Of a stretch of DNA of 64,000 nucleotides, positions 7,908-18,983 are shown piece after piece. Source of the DNA: Cryptosporidium bovis (lineage: Eukaryota > Apicomplexa > Conoidasida > Eucoccidiorida > Cryptosporidiidae); contig VHIT02000036.1 of NCBI GenBank assembly GCA_009768925.2, positions 248,001 to 312,000 on the forward strand, in the 5' to 3' direction. Position numbers and translations under genes: made by a program. The notes below the pieces were generated by a model. The model was not told the DNA's origin. It saw only the letters and a program-made list of their open reading frames with translations, and did not search any database. The number at the start of each line of letters is the position of its first letter. The stretch's first letter is position 1.

Positions 7908-10557
7908 CTGAGAAAGAGAAACGAATAGGAAAACATACTAGTACTTAATTTATTTAAAAAAATATCGACATTATATTCTAATTGCTGCTTTAAAAATACG
8001 TATATATAAAATATCAATAGTTTTTCAAATGAGAAAATAACTAGGTTTAATTTGGATATGCAATGTGCAATTTAATTATTTAATTATAGGTACTCAAAAT
8101 TATATTCTAAATGTCCTATAATATTAATATTGATTTCATTACTATTACTACAAATATCACTGCTATTATTAGTTACTGTCATGGTATATCATAACAGTAA
8201 CTAATAATAGGCAATAGAACCATAACAGAAATGAATAATATTAATAGTAGTAAAATTAACATTAATAATTAGTGTAATACCTATTTTTATAAAGTATATG
8301 AAGTGATGTAACATTAACTTTTTTACTCATTCTTGCGGTTGAAAGTGCAATTATTTCTCTCAAGTACAAATAATTACTTTGGGGAATAATGATATAGATC
8401 GATAATATGACCGTTTTAAAGAATAATTTCGGTTCATAAACCTGAATAAATATACACTAAGTTGCATGGTTTCGTATGTATATATATATTCGACTAAAAG
8501 AAGTCTAAAAGCGTGTAAATTTATACTTGTTTTTTCACTAATACACATTTCTAAGTATTTTAATCAATCAAACAGTTAATAATACATATCATCTTTTCCC
8601 CAAATAAGCCAAACCCAACCACAATGCAGAAAGTAACGTTGTGTAAATGAAAAACGGCAAATACTACCATTTCAAATCACTCCAATAAACCTTATTTTAA
8701 TTCAGTCAATTAATTAATTGTCTCCCCTCTTAGCATATCCCAATTACTTTCTTTTTTTTCTAATTCGTCTATCTTTTAAATTTGTTCCCCAATACAATCC
8801 ACATTAATGTTCCATGTATTTACCTCTTCAAATAAAAGTACAGAATAACAAGAGATCAATTATTTTTTATTTTATACCTTAAAGCTTTGGTTCTAGTTAG
8901 TAACCCAGGACAAAATAAACGTATACCATATACATACATGTATATAAATAGGTAAATAGATGTCCAATTAATTTTACAAGAACATCATAATGATGATAAT
9001 AATAGTAGCAACTTCAATGATATTACTTCGTATTTGTTCCAAATTGAATACAAAATATTTTTAATTGTAATCAAGTAAAAATATACAGTAAAAGTTGATT
9101 AATTAATGACTGACTCCTCAATGTTATCATTGTTTAAAATGAATGTTTATTCATCCAAGGAAGAATATTGATATCCTCCAAAACAACGAGAAATTACGGA
9201 TAAAGTGTTTCGCGATGTGTGATTCTACTTTAAAATTGTTTATCTAACAGTGTCACCATTACTATTATTATTCAAATAATAGGTGAATATTATCTCTAAT
9301 TTCGATATACAATTTATGTTGAAATAGTAATAATATCTAATATTCATGTTAACCGATTTGGAATAAACCATGATACAATAAATACATTTAGGTTGATATT
9401 ACTTTCAATGATAACTAAGAATCCAGGAAAATTCAACGATATAGAACAGTAATAATAACCCTTATATAATACATTGTATGCAATAGCAATTATTCGTATG
9501 TATATTACCCGTGTATAAACACATATATACATTTATACATATATAGATATATATACGGGTATATACTCATTTTATATATACATATACCATATAAATGTAT
9601 ATATGAACCAAATCCCTAAAAACAAATTCAACAATAACGCCGCAGCTCTTTATCCATACACAGATGTAGGTATAAATTACATACGAATATAATCTATTGA
9701 TAAAATATAAAATCACTTCTTCTCCTTTCCTTCTCTATGTCATCTACAAACCATAACATACTGAGTATATTTATCTTTATATACTATTATCCATCCAAAA
9801 AATACATAAATTACCAGTAAAAATGAACAAATTTATATCCTATAATAATAACAATAAACAAACATGATATAATCCAATCACCGTGATTATACTAATCATT
9901 TTAATCCAAATTGCTATTTCTCTCTTTTTCTCGTTTTCTCTTAAAATTGAAGTTAAATTAATACAATTCAAGTTGATACTTCAAATAACTCCAATAAACA
10001 ATTACATTAGTCAAAAGGTAATATAATAATATAGCTCCTCTTTCAGATTATTGTATGTAATAATTTTCAAACACATTTTATAATAGTAATCTATTATACT
10101 CCAATATTAATATATCAGGATATAATAATTAACTCGATATTTCTTTTCTCACCATTTTATTTAATTGTATTAATCAAGACTAAATCAATATGCTAGTAGA
10201 CTTATTATTACATGGTAATCTCCATTCTCTCTTTAATTGCAAGTTCAATATCCCTCCAATGCAAATAATCGCAAAATTACCATAATTTTAAACGTATATA
10301 TACACATATATATCCTCACATGTATTTATATAGTATATATTTCTTCCCTCCCATCCTCCAAAGACATGAAGATTATCCAGGGTTACAACAAGGTATAAAG
10401 GGAAATAAAAGGAAATGTAATACATGATAGTTCCATTATTTCTATTCTATTTTTATTCTTATTTTTAATAATATTAGACCAAAAAGAATTCCATTATTTA
10501 TCTAAATTAAATTACTCATTATTCCTTTTCCATTAAAATAAATAAAAATGAAATTAC
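7908..10557. other. Long AT-rich gap, largely featureless
   Basis: About 2.65 kb in which no frame on either strand looks like a gene. It contains a perfect 17-bp inverted repeat at 8163-8210 and alternating TA-rich stretches around 9520-9600. It may hold introns or small exons of the candidate gene ending at 7759, plus the 3' flank of the SR-protein gene. No RNA gene is recognisable. Confidence 0.5.
8163..8210. repeat. Perfect 17-bp inverted repeat with 14-base loop
   Basis: The left arm CTATTATTAGTTACTGT (8163-8179) and right arm ACAGTAACTAATAATAG (8194-8210) are exact reverse complements around a 14-base loop. Flanking bases on both sides show further weak complementarity. No transposase frame or target-site duplication is visible, so a mobile-element call is not made. 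Confidence 0.85.
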
Positions 10558-11526
10558 TCATTTTCTGTACCTTTTTCCTTGGTAAGATTCACGACCTGTT
10601 GAATGGTTGTCATCTCTACCAATACTTCCTCTAATAGGCGATCTACTTACACTCCTTCCTCTTGGAGAATGCAAACTTGGGCTTCTACTTGTATATGGTC
10701 TTTTGTGTCTATAACTTCTTTCATCATCTCTGTATCCTCCACTCATAAATCCACCTAGAGCACTACAACTACCTCCACCACCTCCGTGAGCATGTCGTCT
10801 AGAATTCCCACCATAATAATCATCTCTATACCTTCCACCTCTACTGTAACCATGATCGTGCGAATAACCGCCTCTGGAGCGGTGGTCGTATCTACTATAA
10901 CCAGCAGATCCAACTCTTGGAATGCCCCTTCCAGAATCTCTTTGGATCCTTCTCATTGTTTCGGGACTTTTACGACGGTCGTGAGCAATAACAACTCTAA
11001 TTGTACTTCCATCCAAAAGACTACCATCTAATTTACCAACAGCGTCTTGTGCGTCTCTTGGATCCATATATTCAACAAAACCAAACCCACGTGGTCTTTT
11101 AGAATAATAATCTAATGGTAAATATACATCTCTTACGGGCCCATATTTTTCAAAATGATGCCTTACACGACCTGGTGAAGTTTCAAATCTCAAATTTCTA
11201 ACAAGCAAACTACAACCTTCAACATCAAATTCCGACTTCTCCCTTGAGTGAGATCTTCTTATATCGCCTCCTCGTAAATCGTTTCCTGTTCTTTCTGTTG
11301 ATCCTCCCCTTGGAGTACGAATGTCATCTACTACACCATCTTTACTTCTATTTGTCTCATCATCGGATATCACTCCTCTTTCTCTAGATGGAGATTTTGA
11401 ATCATCTATATGCTTTTCTATTAATTCTTCACCTTCCTCCTCACCATCATTATAGTCTATATAGACTTTACTTCCAGACTTATCAACTCCCACTGTCTCA
11501 TCATCTTTGTCTTGCGAAAAACTCAT
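10558..11526 (-). CDS. SR-type splicing factor with one RRM
   Basis: The 322-residue protein has an acidic and serine-rich N-terminus, one canonical RRM at about 104-182, and a Gly/Arg/Tyr/Ser-rich tail with RS/SR and SP dipeptides. RNP2 is LLVRNL and RNP1 is RGFGFVEY. The loop LDYYSKRPRGFGFVEY and the helix DPRDAQDAVGKLDGSLLDG are typical of the SC35-like/SRSF2-SRSF10 group. Such proteins bind exonic RNA and recruit U1/U2AF to splice sites, shuttling or residing in nuclear speckles, with RS-domain phosphorylation as control. The start ATG at 11526 is the first in frame. It could equally be named SCL30/SRSF10-like; the subgroup is not resolved. The upstream 1.6 kb contains long TA microsatellites and no E2F-like core, unlike most neighbours. 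Confidence 0.88.
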   Translation of the reverse strand: MSFSQDKDDETVGVDKSGSKVYIDYNDGEEEGEELIEKHIDDSKSPSRERGVISDDETNRSKDGVVDDIRTPRGGSTERTGNDLRGGDIRRSHSREKSEFDVEGCSLLVRNLRFETSPGRVRHHFEKYGPVRDVYLPLDYYSKRPRGFGFVEYMDPRDAQDAVGKLDGSLLDGSTIRVVIAHDRRKSPETMRRIQRDSGRGIPRVGSAGYSRYDHRSRGGYSHDHGYSRGGRYRDDYYGGNSRRHAHGGGGGSCSALGGFMSGGYRDDERSYRHKRPYTSRSPSLHSPRGRSVSRSPIRGSIGRDDNHSTGRESYQGKRYRK

Positions 11527-11705
11527 TGGAACTTTCGTATATCCAATTCTAGTGTGAAGGTTGGCTGGCTAGCCTGGTTAAATTAAATAGTTAATTATCC
11601 GATATCTAATATTTTCTCTATTATTTTCTTTTGTCCCCTTCCTTTTCCTTGTTTCCTTTTTTATTGATATCTACGCTATTTGCCGTACATTAATAAATAA
11701 ATAAG

Positions 11706-11727
11706 TATATATATATATATATATATA
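11706..11727. repeat. TA dinucleotide microsatellite
   Basis: Uninterrupted alternation of T and A over 22 bases, upstream of the SR-factor gene. Confidence 0.9.
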
Positions 11728-11898
11728 CCTATTATTTATTAAATTTATTTAACCGGTCTATTATCTACTTTTGTTTATTATCACTTAACTTTTATACATA
11801 TATTTCATAAATACCGTCAACCATATATTGACAAAATTTTTTCTATCTAATTTGTCCCTTATTATTTTTATTATCTAGTTATTACCTGATTGCTTTAA

Positions 11899-11925
11899 AT
11901 ATATATATATATATATATATATATA
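11899..11925. repeat. TA dinucleotide microsatellite
   Basis: Uninterrupted AT alternation over 27 bases, the second such run upstream of the SR-factor gene. Confidence 0.9.
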
Positions 11926-13155
11926 CTATTGGTTATATTTATTATTGCTTCCAATTATACTTATATGTAGACTTGATGCATTTAACCATCAATATATATT
12001 TATATACATTTATATTTAAATATATAATCTTTTTTATATATTACTTAACTATTCAATTTACGTTTTAGTTTATGTAAACATTTACAATCAATTTATTGTT
12101 CCATTTCTTAAGTAACTGATATTTGACTATTTTGCCGCTACATCATCCAAATTTCTTTTTTATTAACTGCCTATGTTTTATTACATTATCTATAAAATAT
12201 ACACCTTGGCGCTCTATACGTATTTTGTCCTGGCTAATTTATTTGATAAATAAACTACAGAAATGATTTTCCATGTTAAATATTTCATTAAATTGCATTC
12301 TTTTTGCATCGTTTATTTTTATCTATTTTTTAAACGTAACTTGGAAAAATAGTTAAGATTGATATTATGTATTGTTTAAATATTGATGTGTTTCACATTA
12401 AACATGTGTTCTATTTTCGTTTGGTAAAATGTAATTTTGTGTTTTTAAAAGTAGAATATTCATTGAAATAATATCATTTTTTTGTTCAACTATTATTCTT
12501 TTACTTTAGACACCTTTTTTTTACCTCCAGAACTCCTTAACACTTTAAACAGCCACTTTAGGTTCCCTGTTTTGTGGTGAGTAATAAAAGAAATGCATGA
12601 ATATGTTTATTTAAAGTGGGGAAATACATATGAAATGGTGATTGATAGATATTGGTAAATATAAAATTAAACAAACTAGTATAGAATTAGCGCTGTTGAA
12701 CTCAAGTAAAAAAAGCAATTTACTAATACTAGATATTTCTGAGTTTAGCAAAACAATTATGATAATTTCTAGGAAAAAAGACAATTAAATATTGCGATAT
12801 AAATACTTAATACTGAAAGTGAAACAATTAAATACCTATATATTATATATTAAATAAGGACTGCGCTGCCAATTTTAACCATTGTAGAGAAGTGGCAGGG
12901 ACAACAGTGATTTCCCACGAACAGAATAAAAGGTCAGGTTTTTTTAATCTCAATTATCATATTAAGTACGTTATCCTCCTTACTTATTTAATTCATTTCC
13001 TCTTTTTGCGATGATATCAATAATAACTATAAAAGTAGCGAGAAAAAGAGATAATTGAACATTAAACAAAAAAAAGAACGATATATTATTAAAACTTATT
13101 CAGTATATATTACTTGATTTGGTTGAATTATTATCGATCTAAAGATAAACTCTTG

Positions 13156-14577
13156 TTAGAATACAATATTTCCGCTTTCTCTTTCTCTAGCAAACATTTC
13201 ATAGTATTGGAATATGATAGTAACGGCTAAAAGAATACCAGTACCACTACCAATTGCTCCCAAGAAATCAGCGATAATAGTCAAAGCTCCAATGCACATT
13301 CCACCAAAAGCAGCAGCAGTTGGAATGTATCTGTTTAGTACTTGTACGAGTGAACTATCACGATACCCTTTCATAATCATCTGTTGATCTCTAAGTTGTT
13401 TAGCAACGTCTTTTGCGGATGACCCAGATACTTCGATCCATGTCTTGGAGAAAAGTGCGCATGAAACAAGAACAAATGTAATGTAGAAGAATGTATGAAT
13501 GGGGTCAGAAATGACGTCAAATAGTGAGTTAGGTGGGGATATGTAATAAGCAATACCACCTACTGGAATAGATTGTCCTCCAACATCCAACTCTTGCCAT
13601 TGACCAAGAATGTTAACTAACATATTTGATTTAAATCTACGATACAATAATTGTGAAAAGAAATAAAGATTAGATACCAATGCAGTTTGTAAAATAATTG
13701 GAATGTTTGATGTGTAGAACAACTTAATTGGGAATGATCCTTGCTGTCCTCTCACCTTTTGGTACTTAACTGCGAGATCTACACGAAATCCTTGGAAATA
13801 AATAACAATTAAAAATACCAATACGGTGGCGAGAAGATTTGTCATATTTGTCGCGTGTGAACGATAAAATGCTTCTCTTAATGCTGATATTTTGTCCTGT
13901 TTTGTGAACAATAAATGGAAAAGAGCTATAACTGCTCCCTCAAATTCCGTTCCTCTTCCTGTATTGATTGTTGTTGGGCTAAATGCCTTCCAAACTATTG
14001 TTTCGCAAATGTTTGTTGCAATAAAAAGTGAAATACCTGCTCCCAATCCATATCCTTTTTGCATCAATTCATCCAATAATATTACAACCACCCCTGCAAA
14101 AAATAGTTGCACTATTATTAAAATGGCATTCCAAGCACCAATTGTACGTATGTCACCATACATACCACTAATCACATATGCTACTGCCTCCCCCAATGTT
14201 ATCAATAAACCAAATAACTTTTGAGCTCCTTGGAACAATGCTCTATCTTCCTTCAAACTTTGATCTACGTCTATTATCTTACTACCTGCCAAAAGTTGCA
14301 TAACCATACTTGATGTTACTATTGGAGATATTCCAAGTTCCATTAAGGTACCCCTGTTTGATGCCAAAATAACTCTCACCCAATAAAACGGGTCAGAACT
14401 CTTGCTACTCAACACCCCATATAGGGGAATTTGACAACAAACCAAAAAAACAAATAATGATATAAGTGTCCACAAGGCACGTTCCTTAAATGGAATTCTA
14501 CGGTCCGGGGAAGATACCTCTGGAATGATGCATAATGCTGGTTTTATCAAATTCAAAAATCTTATTCCCTTTGCCAT
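13156..14577 (-). CDS. SEC61A: Sec61 alpha, translocon channel subunit
   Basis: The 473-residue product is full length for the family and collinear with Sec61 alpha/SecY. The N-terminus is followed by the first membrane helix ([20 protein letters not shown]), then the plug-region signature [20 protein letters not shown]. Next come ten predicted membrane segments and the large cytosolic ribosome-binding loop with [20 protein letters not shown]. The C-terminal loop contains [17 protein letters not shown] and ends in [32 protein letters not shown]. It forms the protein-conducting pore of the ER membrane for secretory and membrane proteins. The ATG at 14577 starts at MAKGIRFL, matching the family. 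An E2F-like GGCGG core lies about 240 bases upstream. The identification is essentially certain. Confidence 0.97.
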   Translation of the reverse strand: MAKGIRFLNLIKPALCIIPEVSSPDRRIPFKERALWTLISLFVFLVCCQIPLYGVLSSKSSDPFYWVRVILASNRGTLMELGISPIVTSSMVMQLLAGSKIIDVDQSLKEDRALFQGAQKLFGLLITLGEAVAYVISGMYGDIRTIGAWNAILIIVQLFFAGVVVILLDELMQKGYGLGAGISLFIATNICETIVWKAFSPTTINTGRGTEFEGAVIALFHLLFTKQDKISALREAFYRSHATNMTNLLATVLVFLIVIYFQGFRVDLAVKYQKVRGQQGSFPIKLFYTSNIPIILQTALVSNLYFFSQLLYRRFKSNMLVNILGQWQELDVGGQSIPVGGIAYYISPPNSLFDVISDPIHTFFYITFVLVSCALFSKTWIEVSGSSAKDVAKQLRDQQMIMKGYRDSSLVQVLNRYIPTAAAFGGMCIGALTIIADFLGAIGSGTGILLAVTIIFQYYEMFARERESGNIVF

Positions 14578-15199
14578 CTTTGCTCCTATGTCAAGAAAAA
14601 ATATATTTACTTGAACTATATATAAATAACTTTTTCTGTTATTGTCCTCTCTTTCTCACAACTTTAACTTTTTCCCTTCCTCTCAAAAGTCTTTTACAAA
14701 GGATAAAACTTTAACCACCCCTCACTTTCGTATTACTACAGGCGCCCTTTTTTCCCTTTTTGTTTCCATTTTTAGTCCAGATAAAAAATACCAACTAATT
14801 TTACGTCTCAAACATCTGCCGCCAGGCATTGCTTATATAAATATATGTAATTATTTCTCAATTATTTTATACCTTTTCCCACCCACGCCCCTCTAAACTT
14901 GATTCTGTCTTTGTATTTAAGGAAATTGAATTGAATAGAGTCCTTGTTTTTACAATTGCTTTACCTACCGTTTATTTTTAAATGTGGTTACGAACTAATG
15001 TATATATCCTTTTTTCAAGTTAAAATGTGCAAATCCTCGCGTACAGATCGTTCAAGTCACTGAATCCCCTGCGGCCCTTAACTTAGTTTACATATTCTCT
15101 TAATTATTATATATTTGCACTTGTATATTACATGTGGATGCACATACACATCTTGTGTATGAATACGTGTATGCATGCATGCATGCATTTCTGCTATCT
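14578..15199. promoter_or_regulatory. Sec61 alpha upstream region
   Basis: Spacer upstream of Sec61 alpha and downstream of the coiled-coil gene. It contains CCTGGCGGCAGA on the minus strand (14815-14826), an E2F-like core about 240 bases from the ATG, and a tandem TGCA tract at 15171-15188. No additional gene is supported. Confidence 0.45.
15171..15188. repeat. ATGC tetranucleotide run containing overlapping TGCATGCA sites
   Basis: ATGCATGCATGCATGCAT is an 18-base palindromic tetranucleotide repeat 12 bases past the stop of the coiled-coil gene. It contains three overlapping copies of TGCATGCA, a known ApiAP2 target motif in apicomplexans. At almost 600 bases from the Sec61 start it may be a chance microsatellite. 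Confidence 0.7.
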
Positions 15200-17299
15200 T
15201 TATGTGTTTTTTCTTATTATTCTCTCAATATCACAATAAAATGCGTTTCTGTTTACTTTGATTCTATCTATTTTGTCATGACCACGCCCTTTTTCATTAT
15301 TTAATTTGGTTTTACTTTCAACTGTAATTGTGTTTTTTCCTCCTATTTCTGCTTGTTCGTTTACTGTGTCTGTTAGTCTGTCATAATGGCGTATGTCATT
15401 ATTCGACAGATATTTAATGCTCTTGAGAGGGCATTTTTTTCCTGCTCTGGAGCTTTTAAATTGTCCATATGATGAAATCGAAATAGGTATAGCATTATCA
15501 TCATTGCAGCTACTATAATTAATATTATCTATTATTGGTTCCCACATAACTAGATATGGAACAGTACTATTTTCGTTATTTTGACTATCGATAATACCTT
15601 TTTTCTCATTTTTTAAAATAGAATTTTCATTACTTTCATCGACACACTTTATTACCAACTCATTTTGTTTAACCACTCTTAATTCGCTTTTTTTCACATT
15701 ATTTTCGTCAAAGATTATCTCAAACCTGTTGAATTTCTGAGTATAGGTGTCGTCTTGATTGTTTGCATCTCTTCCATACAAAATATCAAAAAGTACTTCA
15801 CTTTTGCTTTCTCTTATAACCTCATCACTCAGATTACAATATTCAGTTAATTCCTGTTTATATTTGAATATTTTATTGTTGCCATTGCTAATATTTGTCT
15901 GAGTAATAATGGCATTCAATCTCTCATTCTCTTCTCTAAGCATTAACAAATCCATTGTAAGTATCTGTATTTGATCTTTAAGTTCGATGATTTCACTATC
16001 TTGTTTAATTTTTCCAAAAATACACTCATTTACTGAATTTTCTTCAACATTCATGTTATTATTGTAAAACGTCAATTTCTCATCACCTTTTTCACTCAGT
16101 TTATTATCGTAATCATACTCGTATTTTAAGTTACATTTAGTAGGCAATAATCTGTTTTTTTCACTAATACTAAGCATCAATTGGTCATCTGCTTCTATCC
16201 TCGGTGACTGAAAGGCAGTTTCAACTATCACCTCATTTTCTGTCTCACAATTATTATCATTCATACAAGTATTACCATGTTTGTTACAATTTTTAATTCC
16301 GATTAATCCATCATAATCGTATATTTTCTCCTCGAAATTAATATAATCGATCTTCTTCTCATATTCATAACACTTTATCTCCCTTTCTTTGAGCTTTTTC
16401 TCGGTTTCAATAAGTTTGTTCTCTAATTCTCTGCACCTTTCTCTGCCTATTTTTTCCAACTCCTTGTTCACATTACTATCATATTTTTCAATTTCCAAAC
16501 GGTGCTTAGTAAGTCTTAGTATGTTCCTACAAAGACTTATTAATACACTATTTTCATTTATTTCAGTTTTCCCGTATTTATTATTGTTTTTCTTTATTTT
16601 ATCCTGAAAATTTGAATTCATATCCATCTTACCTACAAAGTTATTGACCATATTTGAATTGTCACAATGATCGCTAATTAGACTATTGGTCATTTTATGT
16701 TGTCTTTTTATTTTTCTAAAACTATTATTGCTATTCAATCTCTTTTTTAAAGCTAAACATTCTTTTTTTACACAATCCATATCCACATCTGTACTTTTTC
16801 TATTGTATTGGCAATCATCACTCTCTAAACTGTGTTCTCGTGTTTTCGAATCACTCTCGCTATTCTCATATGGATTTACACATTCTTTTTCCAATTTGAC
16901 ATTCTCCTCACTAGACTTCACATCATTTTCCTCATTGTCATCTCCAACTACAAATGAACAACCTGTGTAAAACCTTGCCCCTAAAACTGCCGAAGTCAGA
17001 CTTTCTAAACTCATTACTGAATTATCCATTGCAATTAAAAAACTATCATCCTCACTGTACTCACTTCCAGATATCAGCCCTTCCTTAAGTAACTTTTTCA
17101 TTCTTTCACCAAATTCTGATTTTATTTTACCGTTAAAATCATACCTTTTATCATATAAATAACTACTACTGCTATTATTGCTTAATGAATACAATTCCAT
17201 CAACTCATGCTCCAATTTGAAGAATAAATCGGTTAATTTAATTGTAACATTGTCTATTCTTTTTACTAAATCAACGATTCCATTTTCAAAATCTAACAT
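15200..17299 (-). CDS. Unrecognised acidic coiled-coil protein
   Basis: I do not recognise this 699-residue protein. The longest frame opens at a GTG (17305); the first ATG is at 17299. Two segments have coiled-coil character: about 248-325, with ELEKIGRERCRELENKLIE followed by KLKEREIKCYEYEKK, and about 435-470, with IIELKDQIQILTMDLLMLRE. The rest is rich in Asn, Asp, Glu and Ser and probably disordered. There is no signal peptide or membrane helix. Coiled coils separated by disordered linkers would suit a cytoskeletal, kinetochore or scaffold role, but that is only a guess from composition. A TGCATGCA site lies 172 bases upstream of the ATG, and no E2F-like core is seen. Confidence 0.75.
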   Translation of the reverse strand: MLDFENGIVDLVKRIDNVTIKLTDLFFKLEHELMELYSLSNNSSSSYLYDKRYDFNGKIKSEFGERMKKLLKEGLISGSEYSEDDSFLIAMDNSVMSLESLTSAVLGARFYTGCSFVVGDDNEENDVKSSEENVKLEKECVNPYENSESDSKTREHSLESDDCQYNRKSTDVDMDCVKKECLALKKRLNSNNSFRKIKRQHKMTNSLISDHCDNSNMVNNFVGKMDMNSNFQDKIKKNNNKYGKTEINENSVLISLCRNILRLTKHRLEIEKYDSNVNKELEKIGRERCRELENKLIETEKKLKEREIKCYEYEKKIDYINFEEKIYDYDGLIGIKNCNKHGNTCMNDNNCETENEVIVETAFQSPRIEADDQLMLSISEKNRLLPTKCNLKYEYDYDNKLSEKGDEKLTFYNNNMNVEENSVNECIFGKIKQDSEIIELKDQIQILTMDLLMLREENERLNAIITQTNISNGNNKIFKYKQELTEYCNLSDEVIRESKSEVLFDILYGRDANNQDDTYTQKFNRFEIIFDENNVKKSELRVVKQNELVIKCVDESNENSILKNEKKGIIDSQNNENSTVPYLVMWEPIIDNINYSSCNDDNAIPISISSYGQFKSSRAGKKCPLKSIKYLSNNDIRHYDRLTDTVNEQAEIGGKNTITVESKTKLNNEKGRGHDKIDRIKVNRNAFYCDIERIIRKNT

Positions 17300-18983
17300 T
17301 TTCACTTTAATTTTCCAGTTTACCGTTTTTTGTCATGTGTTTTCAGTAATATTTTGTTTATTTATTGTCTTCCACTACTGAAGCTATTTCTTATTATTTG
17401 CCACTTATAAACACTGTTATTGGTTGTTTTTCCCCTTCACAAATGCACCTATTTAAAACAAAATATATATTGCATGCATATAAAAGCAATGAAAAACCAA
17501 TAAGCAAATACTGGTATATTACTATCTATTTCAAATAACAAACTTTGTTTAGTTAATATTTACATAAGCAAATAAATGCGTTAATTTTATTGATATAAAA
17601 AACTAAAACTCTTTATATTTTGTATTACTTTAATTTCGTGTTATTTATTTCATACATGTGTGTGTGCTATTATATCTTATCAAATATTACAAATCTGAAT
17701 AAATATTGCGAATAGCCATATTAATATTATTTAAAATGAGATAATTATTTTAAAAAAAATTACTAACAATGGCAGACAAAATATTAATATAAAACTAGAG
17801 TTTTAAAGTTCTAAGCAGTAAAAGTTACGTAGTATTCAAATATTGCTATTGATTTTAATTAACCATCATTTAATATTCTTCCATCTGTTTAAGTATTTTG
17901 AACTCCGTTCTTCCATCATTTTAAATCCCATAATCAACTGGACAATTATTTGCATGTTTTCTCTTTCCTTTAAGAATTACCTAACTAAATGTGAAAAAAA
18001 GGAATCAATAACTAAATTTACACCTATCTACATTCATACAAGAAAAAAAGACTAAATAATAAATAATAATTAAATGCCTTAAGTGTTAAAGTATTGGCTA
18101 TTATTAACTCAAAGTTTATTCCCCATTCTTTCTTCTCATATTTTTTTGTCCCTATGTTTATCTTCTTTTACTCCCTTAAACTATATATTTTGATTTCTAA
18201 TTGCAATTTGTCAGTATATATCATTCTTCTGTATATCCCACATATATCCCTAAAAAAACACCTATTTATCTACCTCTGTCCTAATTTCAGTCTTCCCTTT
18301 TACAATAATAAAGTATTTTCTCGCTTTCGGAGTCCTCATATTCTTTTCCTCAAAGCGTTTCTTATTTTGGCCTTATTCATCCTGCCATTTTTTCTCATAT
18401 GGAAAAAATATAAATCTTATATTCCAATATACTTAACATGTATTATCTTTAATTAGTTTACCATACCTATATAATTTTATTTGATAGTTATGCATTGTAA
18501 TTACAAAATATCTGAGTTTACATATGTATAAATGAAGGTGTATGTATGGGATGTATATCTATAAATTGGGAGAGTAAAGAAAAACCAAAATAATGTACCA
18601 CCATTCAAGTAAACAAATAAAAGATTGTGGGAATTCGGAAGGCAAAAAAGAAGAAATTAAAGAAATGGTTCAAAATAGAAATAAAGAAATATACAAATCC
18701 ATTTAACAGAACACTTTCGCAGCCATTATTTTATTCGAGAACACAAACTTCTAAATCTCCATTAATATAAACTTTTAGTATTTTGTGGCCACACAGTAAT
18801 TATGCCTTTATTCTTTTAAATAATCTGTAATTAAGGTTACAATAATATTAGTTAATTCTACTAACATTATAACAAATATCCCTGAATATCTATATTTACC
18901 CTACCTTCCTTATATTATTATTTTAATAATAATATGTCAATATTTACATCATTCCAATCCGGATTAAAGGTTTTAATAATAAA
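17300..18983. other. Spacer between coiled-coil gene and SYF1-like gene
   Basis: A 1.7 kb AT-rich spacer. The left end is the promoter side of the coiled-coil gene and carries TGCATGCA at 17471-17478. A pyrimidine-rich plus-strand frame (ATG 18154, stop 18454-18456) would encode a very hydrophobic 100-residue peptide with KAFLILALFILPFFLIWKK near its end. I treat it as doubtful because composition alone favours such frames. A 37-codon frame at 18593-18706 is of chance length. No RNA gene is seen. Confidence 0.4.
17471..17478. promoter_or_regulatory. TGCATGCA, candidate ApiAP2 site
   Basis: A single palindromic TGCATGCA 172 bases upstream of the coiled-coil gene ATG. The motif is an established binding sequence for one class of AP2-domain transcription factors in apicomplexans. 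Function here is inferred from position only. Confidence 0.4.

Larger units (their letters stand above)
11527..13155. other. Spacer between SR-factor start and Sec61 alpha end
   Basis: AT-rich spacer with two TA dinucleotide runs (11706-11727 and 11899-11925). It also holds a GC-richer island at about 12853-12935, containing a CTGCCA/TGGCAG stem (12866-12871 with 12893-12898). A minus-strand open stretch at 12566-12493 follows an acceptor-like CAG and encodes a basic tail (including KVLRSSGGKKKVSKVKE). These could be exons of one small spliced gene, but the phases I tried do not join. Otherwise nothing is supported. Confidence 0.4.

Noticed and set aside
15021-15080. GTTCAAGTC-like box that could be a tRNA T-arm
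   Set aside because: The flanking bases do not form a T-stem, and no acceptor or anticodon arm can be drawn.
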